From: Planktothrix serta PCC 8927
GTDB taxonomy: Bacteria > Cyanobacteriota > Cyanobacteriia > Cyanobacteriales > Microcoleaceae
Assembly (NCBI RefSeq): GCF_900010725.2
Contig: NZ_LR734855.1
Location: 93,151 to 157,150, forward strand
Direction: 5' to 3'
DNA length: 64,000 bases
A model generated the notes under the pieces. The model saw only the letters and a program-made list of their open reading frames with translations, searched no databases and was not told where the DNA came from. Every line of letters begins with the position of its first letter. Position 1 is the stretch's first letter. Both the position numbers and the translations under genes were made by a program. Below, piece after piece: positions 16,699 through 27,900 of this stretch.

Positions 16699-19600
16699 TT
16701 TTTAGGTCATCTGATAAAAATGAATAATCAGGATGAGTATAGAGTTTTTGATAAAAATTTCTGAGTTCAGAATAGCCTGACTCAGCATTTTTTAAAGTTT
16801 GTTGATCAGAATGTAAACGAAAACTCGATAATTTTTGATTAACAAATCCAATTTTATAATGACCCATGATTCTTAACCAGAGATCTAAATCTAACAACTG
16901 TTTAAATTCTGAGTCAAACCCCCCCAGTTGTTCAACCGCTTCTTTTTTTATCAAAATGGTACTGGGTTCTCCAATTTTATTAAGTGGACTCTGAAGCAAC
17001 TGAGGATCAGCTAATAAATCTTTTCCGGTTTGAATAGGTTTTAAGTCAGACCAAGCTTGATGTAAATCTTGATAACCATAATAAGCTCTAAGCAAGATTT
17101 TATTTGCGATCGCTTCTGGAGATAGAATAATATTTCTAGGTGAAAAAACTAGACCTATTTCTGCATCTGTTTCCGCTAAATTTACGAATTCTTCAAGACA
17201 ATTGGGTTCTAATAAATCATCTTGGAACAAAAATTTAATATATTTCCCGTGAGCTTGAGAGACACAATAATTCCAATTTTTGGCTAACCCATATTGTTCA
17301 TGCTGAAATAGGGATACTTTCAAAGAACAATTTTTCTGAAAAGATTGAATAATTTCTAAAGTTTTATCCGTTGAACTATCATCAGAGATAATAATTTCTA
17401 AATGCGGATAGGTTTGATCAACGACACTTGATAACGCCTCTTTTAGATATTTTTCCCCATTATAAGTGGGAATACAAATACTCACGAGGGGAAGTTCAGA
17501 AGCAGAACCTTTAAATTGAGGTGCAATTTTAGGAGAATCTGAAACTGGAGAACCACTTAAATAAGCTTCTTGTAAAATTTGACCATAACTTTCTACCATT
17601 TGTTCAAAGTTATTAAATCGTTCTAAAACCTTTGAGGAATTTTGAGCTAGGTGCGATCGCAATTTTTCATCCGTTAATAACTGAGTGATAACCTTTGCTA
17701 AAGCGTCAATATTACCCGCAGGATAAAATAGCCCATTCACCCCCTGTTTAACTTGTTCTTTGACTCCAAAAACAGGTGTAGCAATAATCGGTAAACCATA
17801 AGCCATTGCTTCTAAAATCACACGGGGAAAACTTTCAATTCGAGAAGTTAAAATAAAGATATCCGCAGCTTGATAGTAACGAGCTATATCACGAGTTTCA
17901 GGAAGAATATTAATTTTTTCTTGTAAAACTATCGGTAAACTCCGTACTAAAGTTTTCAATTCTTGACTATAGGAACTAGGGCGATCGCCAACAATCAAAA
18001 TTTTAACCTTTTTTTGCCATTCTGGAGGTAATTTTGCCAAAGCTAAGGGTAAATCTTTTTGTCCTTTCCGAGATCCCACAGTTCCCAATAGCAATAAAAC
18101 AATTTCATCTTTTTTTATCTTTAAAGATTCTCTAGCTTTTTCCCTCGTCCAAGTTGCATTACTCATTGGGGATGAACTGCGATTAATCCCATTATAAATC
18201 ACGGTAAAATTATGACTATGATTCAGATCTAAATAATTTTTTTGAGTTTCGGAAGAAACAAAAACAACACGATAAGGAAACCGAAAACACTCTAAAGCAT
18301 GACGAGTAATTTCTTCTTCTAAGCCTTGTAAATAAGTTTCAATGGGTTCACTTTCATGAATATTCCAAATACAAGGAATCCCCAATCGTTGAGCGCAGTC
18401 TACTAGGAAAAAGTTAGGTAATGTATTAATATAAAAAACATCTATCTTGAGTTTCGATAACTGCTGACTTAATTTTTGCATCACCAGATGATAGGTAGCC
18501 GGATCATAATTTTTAGCTAAGGGATGGGGTTTGCAAATAATTACCTGTATTCCTTGTTTTTGATATTCTGTTTGTAATGGCCCTTCTTGAAACGAAAAAA
18601 CAATCGGTTCAATCATTCCTGCTTTTGCTAACTTGACTGCAATTTCATATTGATGTAAAGGCGCGCCCGTTAAATCTAATAAATGACTCGCAATTAATAC
18701 CCGCAATCGTTTTTTCATTGACCCTAAGAAAAACCGCCGAGGCTGAATTCTAAAATTCTCATCCGCTAAGGATAAATGAGGACTATAATAAGGATCAACT
18801 TTATTTCCGTATAAGTGTCGAAATGCAGCCACTTCTTGCGGGGAATCATCATACCCTCTGGTAGCACCTTCATGATGAATTAATTCTGCTGTCGGACAAT
18901 AAACACTTCTCCATCCTTTCTCGCTGAGTCGATAGCAATAATCAACATCATTGTAAGCCACAGCAAACTGTTCGGAATCAAATCCTCCTAAGTCTAAAAA
19001 TAAATTCCGAGGTGTCAATAAACAATCGGCACTAACGGCCGAATAATTGCGAACAACTTGAATATAACTTAAGTAACCATTGGCTTTACTGGGTCTTAAT
19101 TTAAACCCATGACCTGCTAATCCTTGATGGAGTCCATGAACGACTCCAGCGTGTTGAATTTTTTCATTAGGAAATATTAATTTTGCTCCAACAGCACCGA
19201 CTCCTTTGATTTGAGCATAACCCATCATTTGACTCAACCAATGGGGAGAAATTACCTCGGTATCATTATTAAGAAATAGTAAATAATCACTCTGAATCTG
19301 TTGAACGGCTTGATTATGAATTGCAGCAAAGTTAAAGGTTTTATCAGGCGTTTCAATCTTTAACACTTGCTGGGGAAGTTGTTCTAAATAAGCAAGGGTA
19401 TCAGGATCATCACTGCCATTATCAATAATTACAATTTGATAATTTTGATAGGTTGTTTTCTTCAAGGAAGATAAACAAGCTTCTAATAACTGTTTTTGAT
19501 TTTTAGTCGGAATTAAAATCGTAACAGATGGCCCTTGATCGGTAAATTGATGTTCAAAAACTCCGACTTGTTTATGAATTGCCCAGTTAGGTTGTTGAAT

Positions 19601-21475
19601 AGTTCCTGCAATTCCCCGACGTTGAAAAGCTTCTTGTAACGCTTGAATAGAAGCTTTAAAACTATTGGGTTTAGCCATCGCTGAAGTTGCTGTTGAACCC
19701 GGAATTGCTCGCCAATGATACAGAATTAAAGGTAAATGAGCAATCTGATTACAAATTTCCGTTGCTCTTAAGGCAAAATCATAATCCTGGGCCCCTTCAA
19801 ATCCAATTCTAAATCCCCCTAATTGTTCAAATATTTCTCGTTTCACTCCCCATAAATGACCGATATACATATAAGATAAAAGCAATTCTGGCGACCAATC
19901 TGGTTTAAATTGAGGAGCAAAATGATTACCTTGACTATCAATTTTGTCATCATCGGAATAAATAAACTCTGTTTCTGGATGTTCCCCTAAATATAAGGCG
20001 ATTTCTGCTAAAGCATCGGGGGTGAGTTGATCATCATGATCTAAAAAGAGTAAAAATTCTCCGGTTGCTAGACTTGCGGCGCTATTACTCGCTTGACTAA
20101 TATTGCCATTTTCTGGGCGAAATATAACACGAATACGCGCATCTTGTTTTTGCCATTGGTTTAATTGTTCTTGTATTTCTGTATCGCTACTCCCATCATC
20201 TGCAATACAAAGTTCCCAATTGACGTAAATTTGTTGAGTAACACTGGCGATCGCTTTTTCTAAATATTCTACTAAAGGATTATATACTGGTATAATCACA
20301 GATAGTTTGGGAAGTTTAGAAACATTCTCTTTTAAACGAGAATACAAGAAACTTTGAGCTTTTTCGTTCCACTGATTAACATTTAACCAGGCTTGATAGG
20401 GTTGTAAACCTTGGGAACTGACAAAATTAGAGGGTTTAACTGGAATAATTTCCGATGGAATGGGTTGAGTTTTATTAAGCTTTAATTCAGTATTTAAACG
20501 CTCAATTTCTCGTTCTAAATTTCTAATTTTTAGCCAATCTTGACAGATCCAAGCTTGAGGAGAATCTGAGGGTTGCCACTGTGACCAGGATAACTCAGGT
20601 TCGGCATTTAAAGGGTAAGATTGAGCTTCTAAGGCTAAATATAAATCTAAGGCTTTGGGAAAATATTGTTTAATAATTTCCGTTCTGTAACTAGGAAATG
20701 CTTCAGGGTTTAATAAATTGGGTTGGATAATTTTATCAGAGTTGGGGGAAGATAAATTTAGCTTGAATTTTTGATTGATTTTTAAAATACAATCCAAGTC
20801 ATTTTTAATTATTTTATTGATATTAACTAAGATACAATTAGAATAATTTGTACGATAAAATTCTAATATCTTTTGATTATATAGAATCCATGAATCAATG
20901 GCAATTTTGGGATTTTGTTGAATTAAATCATCTGTTCCTCGACGATACAAAGAATCAACAACTTCCCAAGGGGAACGATAGACAAAAATAAACTTAGCTT
21001 GGGGTATTAAGGTTTGCCAAAAGTTCAAGAATAATGTCGTGCGTGGATCTTTCCATCCCCAGAGATTTCTTTGAGATTTTCGGGTGATTAAGGTTTTAGC
21101 GGCTGTTACATATTCAGGTAAGATTTGTTTATGGGGTTGAATCATCCATCCGTCAATATCTAAATTTTGCGATCGCAATACGGTTTGATGAAACTGGACG
21201 AACTCAACATCCTCAAAATGGCCCCTAATATTACCCCTATTAGCTCCAATTAATTGATCCCCTAAATAGACACCAGCCTCTTGCAAAATAGTAGCAATTA
21301 AGGACGTTCCTGAACGGTGCATTCCCGTAATTACTAATACGGTTGTATGGGGAGTCGTGACAATTCCTGGTGATGGCATCAATAACTCCGTACTAGGGGG
21401 AGAAGTTGAGACTGGGGAAGAACTAGAGATAGGAATTTGGGGTTCTAAGGAACGCAAAATATCGGATTCTCGCAT
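16664..21475 (-). CDS. Multidomain sulfotransferase-glycosyltransferase fusion
   Basis: 1603 aa. Order: (1) residues ~45-270, a P-loop sulfotransferase-like domain with GMHRSGTSLIATIL and a second PAPS-type motif YRSPWEVVDSLYRRG; (2) ~385-620, GT2 with LSVIIPVYN, IADDGSSD and FLDHDD; (3) ~645-900, second GT2 with VTILIPTKN, IIDNGSDD and FLNNDTE; (4) ~930-1310, GT4-type with LLLLGTVGSRKGQKD and ESFPRVILEAMAYGLPII; (5) ~1340-1590, third GT2 with VSICIPTYNG, ISDDSSTD and FQDDL. No membrane segment is seen. Such chains probably build a sulfated or complex surface glycan or glycosylate surface proteins; the product is unknown. The C-terminus (about NVIGRVYKGDL) is encoded by the repeat at 16602-16698. 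Confidence 0.88.
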   Translation of the reverse strand: MRESDILRSLEPQIPISSSSPVSTSPPSTELLMPSPGIVTTPHTTVLVITGMHRSGTSLIATILQEAGVYLGDQLIGANRGNIRGHFEDVEFVQFHQTVLRSQNLDIDGWMIQPHKQILPEYVTAAKTLITRKSQRNLWGWKDPRTTLFLNFWQTLIPQAKFIFVYRSPWEVVDSLYRRGTDDLIQQNPKIAIDSWILYNQKILEFYRTNYSNCILVNINKIIKNDLDCILKINQKFKLNLSSPNSDKIIQPNLLNPEAFPSYRTEIIKQYFPKALDLYLALEAQSYPLNAEPELSWSQWQPSDSPQAWICQDWLKIRNLEREIERLNTELKLNKTQPIPSEIIPVKPSNFVSSQGLQPYQAWLNVNQWNEKAQSFLYSRLKENVSKLPKLSVIIPVYNPLVEYLEKAIASVTQQIYVNWELCIADDGSSDTEIQEQLNQWQKQDARIRVIFRPENGNISQASNSAASLATGEFLLFLDHDDQLTPDALAEIALYLGEHPETEFIYSDDDKIDSQGNHFAPQFKPDWSPELLLSYMYIGHLWGVKREIFEQLGGFRIGFEGAQDYDFALRATEICNQIAHLPLILYHWRAIPGSTATSAMAKPNSFKASIQALQEAFQRRGIAGTIQQPNWAIHKQVGVFEHQFTDQGPSVTILIPTKNQKQLLEACLSSLKKTTYQNYQIVIIDNGSDDPDTLAYLEQLPQQVLKIETPDKTFNFAAIHNQAVQQIQSDYLLFLNNDTEVISPHWLSQMMGYAQIKGVGAVGAKLIFPNEKIQHAGVVHGLHQGLAGHGFKLRPSKANGYLSYIQVVRNYSAVSADCLLTPRNLFLDLGGFDSEQFAVAYNDVDYCYRLSEKGWRSVYCPTAELIHHEGATRGYDDSPQEVAAFRHLYGNKVDPYYSPHLSLADENFRIQPRRFFLGSMKKRLRVLIASHLLDLTGAPLHQYEIAVKLAKAGMIEPIVFSFQEGPLQTEYQKQGIQVIICKPHPLAKNYDPATYHLVMQKLSQQLSKLKIDVFYINTLPNFFLVDCAQRLGIPCIWNIHESEPIETYLQGLEEEITRHALECFRFPYRVVFVSSETQKNYLDLNHSHNFTVIYNGINRSSSPMSNATWTREKARESLKIKKDEIVLLLLGTVGSRKGQKDLPLALAKLPPEWQKKVKILIVGDRPSSYSQELKTLVRSLPIVLQEKINILPETRDIARYYQAADIFILTSRIESFPRVILEAMAYGLPIIATPVFGVKEQVKQGVNGLFYPAGNIDALAKVITQLLTDEKLRSHLAQNSSKVLERFNNFEQMVESYGQILQEAYLSGSPVSDSPKIAPQFKGSASELPLVSICIPTYNGEKYLKEALSSVVDQTYPHLEIIISDDSSTDKTLEIIQSFQKNCSLKVSLFQHEQYGLAKNWNYCVSQAHGKYIKFLFQDDLLEPNCLEEFVNLAETDAEIGLVFSPRNIILSPEAIANKILLRAYYGYQDLHQAWSDLKPIQTGKDLLADPQLLQSPLNKIGEPSTILIKKEAVEQLGGFDSEFKQLLDLDLWLRIMGHYKIGFVNQKLSSFRLHSDQQTLKNAESGYSELRNFYQKLYTHPDYSFLSDDLKNVIGRVYKGDL

Positions 21476-21895
21476 AGATAGTCAGTGTTAATAATTTTAC
21501 TGCTGTTAGAGTAAAACTTAAATTAATCTTAAGTTTTAGGTTAAATCATCCAGCTTAGATTGAGTCTGATCTTTGATTCTATCTTTAATGAAATGTATAG
21601 TCTCATTAAATTTTGTTTCAAAAGCCAGAAAACTTGAAAAATTTTAGATCAAATTCGGAATGAGATGATATACTCAGTTTTAGATTGAATACATCTTCCA
21701 ACTGTTTTAAGCCTTAAACCTTACTCGTTTTGACTTTCTAAGGGTTCCCTCCACCCCAAATTTCTCACTGACCTTGACCTGCTACTGAAATTGCTGAAAC
21801 CGTTCTGCACAACAGGACGCATTATTCCTATTTAATATTTCTCTGCTCAATAAACTTCGTTGCGTTAGATAGTTTGTTGGGTTAGTGATATTCCT

Positions 21896-21915
21896 GGCTA
21901 TTAAATCTAATAGCC
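21896..21915. promoter_or_regulatory. Inverted repeat in the promoter region of the PPC-peptidase gene
   Basis: GGCTATTA-AATC-TAATAGCC, perfect 8-bp arms, ends 44 bp before the ATG at 21960. It may be an operator or a leader hairpin. The rest of the 484-bp gap 21476-21959 is AT-rich and holds no recognisable gene; it must contain both divergent promoters. Confidence 0.4.
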
Positions 21916-21959
21916 TAGACTCGACTTGCCTTTGTTAGATAATTGAGGACGAAAATATT

Positions 21960-24900
21960 ATGCCTGATCTATATGAACCCAATGACTCTCTGAGCGGTGC
22001 TACTAACTTACAGCCAACCAGTGGAGCTTTGCAGATACCCAACTTGAGCATTGATTCTTATAACGAAGATTGGTTTAAGTTTCAAACCACAGGTAACGGT
22101 TCAACAACTGTCGGGATTGATTTTGATTCTGCACTAGGAGATTTAGATCTGCGAGTGCTGGATATTTATGGTTCTATTTTAGGGAGTTCCACTGGTGTCA
22201 GTAACAACGAAACCGTTAACTTAAGCTACCTCACGGCGGGAACCTACTATGCCAGGGTTTATGGGTGGAACGGTGCTAGTAACCCAAACTATACGTTAAA
22301 TCTTTCCACACCTGCTGGGGCAGGAACACCGACGACAGATGATCCCTATGAAGACAATGATTTTGTGGGAACGGGCGATTTAGGGTCGCTACAAGGATAT
22401 AACCCCTATTATGCTTTAGTGCTTCAGTCTAATGATGAAGATTGGTTCCAGTTTCAAACCCCGAATACCGGAACCCTGAATGTTCGCCTAGATTTCCTCA
22501 ATTCTCTGGGAGATTTAGACTTTAAACTTTACAATAGCGCGGGTGAAGAGGTGGGTTCCTCCGCTACTTCTGGAGATGTAGAACAGATCAGCATTCCCAA
22601 TGCAGCCCCAGGTATTTATCATGCCAAAGTGATTGGATACAATGGAGTGGGTAACTCCAACTATACCCTCACCGTTGATGCTCCCACTGCGACTACCGTT
22701 GATGATCGGTATGAACAAAATGACTCCCTGGGAGGAGCAGCGCAATTACAACTACAAAATGGTCAATTTTCTGACAACAGTTTAATCTTAGCCGCCAACG
22801 ATGATGACTGGTTCCAGTTTACGGTTCCCCAAAATCCGAGTCCTGGTAGCAATATTAGTGCGAATCTTGTTAACTCGATAGCCACCCTAGGCTTAACTTT
22901 GTACGATCAAAATGGCAACTGGGTTAACAGTTCATATAACTTTTCTAATGGCTACTCGAATGGTGCAACTATTCCCTTAGATTATCTAACTCCGGGAACC
23001 TATTATGCCGATGTTTGGGGGTACTCTGATTACGCTAACCCAGCTAACCCCAACGCTGCACCCATTACCTACGGCCTTTCAATTAATGCGACTTCTGCTG
23101 GTAGTGGAAATAATAATGGTATTGCAGATTCTTTAGAAGAAGATGACACGAGAGAAACAGCCACTCCCATCAGCCTAGGTTACTACGGTAATATTGCCAA
23201 CATTCAATCCAACGATCCCGACTGGTACAGATTTGACCTACCAGGAAATCAAGACCCCAGTAGTAATATCACGATTAATTTTCAGAACAGTCTAGGGGAT
23301 CTCGACTTCTATTTGTATGATCAAAATAATAGCCTGGTAGGCAGTTCAACATCAGGTTCAAATGACACCGAAAGTATTCCTTTAAGTGGACTGGGTGCTG
23401 GAACTTACTATGCACAAGTTATTGGTTGGGCTGGAGCTACAAACCCTAATTACGAATTAACACTAAATGCAACTACAGGTGGTAGTACGGGTACGGATGA
23501 TCGGTATGAAACAAATGAACAAAATGTAGAAAATGACGATCGGAATGGAGCAAGACTATTAGAACTATCAAATGGTCAATTTTCTGACAACAGCTTAGTG
23601 GCCAACGATGATGACTGGTTCCAGTTTACGGTTCCCCAAAATCCAATTCCTGGGAGTAACATTAATATCGGGTTTAGTAACGCCCAAGGCAACCTTGACC
23701 TGTATTTGTACGATGAAAATGGCTACTACGTTGACGCTTCCTATAACTGGTGGGATGGCGAAACCATTTACCTAGACTCCCTACCCGGTGGCACCTATTA
23801 TGCACAAGTGACGGGCTATGGAGTAGTAACGAACCCCAACTATAGTCTGAATATTAATGCTCAAGGAGGAATAACACCACCGACGACGGGCAGCAGCGAT
23901 GATCAATTGGAAAACAATAATGATCTTCAAACAACCGCCACCAGTTTAACCCCAGGACAACAAACTTTTAACGCTTTGAGGGCTTTAGATGATGATTGGT
24001 ACAAATTTACACTCAACAGCCCAGCCCAAGCCAGTGATTACGTTAGTATAGATTTTCAGCACAATCTAGGGGATTTAGACCTGGAAGTATTAACACCGAC
24101 GGGTCAATATTTAGGTTCCTACGGGGTCAGCAACACTGAAACGATTAGTCTGCGTGATCAACCCGCAGGCGATTATTATATTCATGCCTACGGCTATGCT
24201 GGAGCAACGAATAACTATAACCTCAATGTTGTTACCTCAACTTCCTCAAGCCCGATCAATAATACCGGAGACGATCAATTTGAAGAAAATGATACTTCAG
24301 ATCAGGCTACCGATCTACAGACAAAACTCCTGAGTGGAGAAAGCAGTTTTACCGATCTGAAGATTAACTCTAATGATGATGACTGGTTCAAATTTACAAC
24401 AACTCAAACTGGAGGACTCAACGATAAGATTACAATCAACTCAACTCAATCGGGAGATTTAGATTTAGAAGTTTACGATTCTAATGGGCAAGTTGTTGGT
24501 GGTTCCTACAGTTTCTATGCTAATGAAGAAGTGAGCTTGGCTTATCTTCCAGCCGGAGAATACAAAGTCAAAGTCTATGGTTATGATGGAGCCAGTAATT
24601 CCAATTACAGTTTATCGGTTACTGCTCCGGTGACATCATCTAGCACCGCAGGAATTCAACCCGACTTACGAGAAACTAATGATACTGCGGAAACAGCAAG
24701 CCTTGTCTCCAACACCACGAAAATTGAAAATCTCAACATTCATGCAGCCAATAACCAAGATTGGTTCAAGTTTAACTTAACAAGTCAGGGTTTATCCTCA
24801 AATCAAATTGTTGTTGATGGTTTTCAACACGCTTCCGGGGATATCGATGTTGAACTGTATGATGCCACTGGAACGTTCCTACGAAGTTCAGGAAGCGTCA

Positions 24901-27900
24901 GTAACTCTGAAAATATCTCGTTAGAGGGACTACTCCCCGGTGAATATTATGTGAAGGTGTTTGGTTATGGTGAAGATACTAACCCCCGATATGACCTGAC
25001 TGTTAATGGCAGTGTAGGTAGTGGAAGTGTGAATCCGGGGGTTCCTCAGATTACTGCGGATGGGTATGAAGACAATGACACTTTTGAAACCGCTAGTAAC
25101 TTCGGTACAACTCGTGGTGGCCCCCCCGATCAAGCGCGGGTTGCCAACGCTATTCAAGATCAAATTGATACCGATTCAAATCAGTTTCGGCCTGTGAACC
25201 TGGAACAAAATGACGAAGATTGGTTCAAATTCAAAAAAACAACTGCTGGGAATGTCGATGTTCGACTCACTTTTGAACATGACTACGGAGATGTGGATCT
25301 TGAAGTTCGGGATAGTAATAACCAACCGATCGGTCAATCCCAAGGAACAAGCGACACTGAAACCGTTTCTTTTAATGCCGCAGCAGATGGAGTTTATTAT
25401 GTCCGAGCCTACGGCTACCAGGGCGCGAGCAATCCCCATTATCGGTTGCAGATCACTCCTACCTTTGGCGATGGAGGTTCTGTAGAAGTTACCGCCGATC
25501 AGTTTGAACCGGGTAACGATACACAAGCAGGAGCCACTGTTCTCCGAGATTTAACCTCGACTCAAGGCAATTTGAGCATTGACAATGCTAATGATGTGGA
25601 TTGGTTTCAATTTACTCCCGCAGCCAATAGCACCGAAAACAACCAAATCTTCATCAATTACGATTCCGTCGCTAATTTGACCCTGGAATTGTATGATCAA
25701 GCCGGAAATCTGCTCCCGGATCGACCGGTTGTTTCTCAACCCAATTCCGGTTTAGCCAGTATCTCCTTAGCTGGACTGACCGGTGATGGTACTACCCCCT
25801 ACTATGCCAAGGTTTCAGGAGCGACTCCTTCCCCCTACAGTTTGTCCTTGAATGCACCGGAAACGGCAAGTGTGAACCCCGGTACATCCACGGATCAGTG
25901 GACGATTATGGTCTACATTGCCGGGGACAACAACCTGGGAGCAGCAGGTCTGGTTGACATTAATGAAATGGAATCCATCGGACTGCCCGATAATGTTAAT
26001 GTTGTGGTTCAGTATGACGGCGCCCCAACACCACCTAATGGTAAGCCAGGTTATTCACCTCCCGGCTGGGAAGGTACTTTCCGGGGTGTGATTCAACAGG
26101 ACTTTAACACCTCCACTGTTTCCAGTAACTTGAACAGTTTAGGTGAGTTGAATATGGGTGATCCCCAAACTCTAACTGATTTTGTCCAATGGGGTAAAAA
26201 TAACTACGCGGCTCAAAACTATGCTGTTGTAGTTTGGGATCATGGTGGCGGTCGCGCTGGTGTGGCTTGGGATGAGACAAGCGGTAATGTTAACTTATCG
26301 GTGAACGAACTCACAACTGCAATTTCCAATGCCGGTTTAGGAGATAAGCTGCAAGTGTTGGGTTTAGATGCCTGTCTGATGGCTTTAACTGAACAAACCT
26401 GGGATTTGAAAGACTTAACCAAGGTATTTGTCGGTGCCCAAAACCCAGAGCCGGGTGATGGCTGGGATTACGCGGGCTGGTTCCAACGTTTGGCGGATGG
26501 AGGCGGTCGCTTGGATGCTAAACAAATGGGTGGAGCGATCGTCGATTCTTATGGTGAGTTTTATCGGAATCGTGAAACTCAGTCTGCTATCGATACTTCC
26601 AAGTTAGGTGATCTTCAAGCTAAATTGGATGCCTTCGTAGATGCTACCGCTAATGCCACCGAAAGCGATTGGCAAGCCATTACTCAAGCCCGTTCTGAAG
26701 CTACCTCGTTTTCCGAGTACACTGAAGACGAGCGAGATTTGGGCGGTTTCATGCAAGCGATTGATAATCGTTTAAGTAACCCCATTGGAGATGCGGCTCG
26801 TCAAGTCTCTGAAGCTCTGCAAGCAGCAGTGATTGACCAAGTGGACTATTCAGGAGCTTCCGGTTTGAGTATTTACCTGCCTCCAGTGAATGGTTCTGGT
26901 TATCAAAGTAGCTACAATGGCGATAACTACAATTTTGCCGCCGATACTAAATGGACTCAATTCCTCACCGCTTTCGCCAGTCGTGATCGGTCTGTGGCAA
27001 GCGATCGCAATCAACGGATTAGTCCTGACGCTGCCGAAACCACCGATTTAAGTGGCAATATTACGGGTAATCAAAATAACAACTCCGCCAGTGCTGCTTA
27101 CTATCTGGGCAATTTAGCTGGATCGGAGTATACATTCTCTGATCTGAATCTGGATACGGCTGATGATAAGGATTGGTATCGGTTTATCCTGAGCGGAGAT
27201 GGCACCGATGCCAATAGTATCTCATTAGACTCCGATACAACCACAGGTTTAACCCTGGAACTCTATAAAGCTGGAGATAATGGCAGTTTGGCAGCGAATC
27301 CAACGGCTGTGACAACGGGAACTGAAAGCGTCAGTCTTGCTGGTCAAACCGCAGGAACCTACTTTGTCAAGGTGGCAGGTAATGCTGCTAACCCGGAATA
27401 TAGCCTGAAGGTTAATGCCCCGGCTGCCGCTATTAGTCGAGGCGGAGAAGGAATTACCTCGGATGCTTTAGAAGGTAATGCAGACAATAATATTCAGGCA
27501 AAAGCCCATGATTTGGGTGGGTTAGGGCCAAACGATTCCTTGAGTATTCCGGGTCTGAATATTACTTCTGGTGATACCGACTGGTATATGATTACGCCAA
27601 CTCGCATTCCTGAACGTTATCCTAATGCGATCACGATTAACTTTGATAACGCTCAAGGCGACCTCAATCTGGCACTGTACAAAGCCGATGGGACTCTGAT
27701 TGAAAGTTCTTCAACCAGCGATCGCAACTATGAGTCTATTAGTTTCCCCCCTGGTAGTGATCCGGTCTATATCAAAGTCTTTGGTAAAGACGGTGCTACT
27801 ACCAATCCCAACTATACCCTTGATGTTGTGCGTCGGGAGTTGGATATTGATGGGAATGGTGTGGCGAATGCTAATAGTGATGGTTTATCAGCCTATGCTT

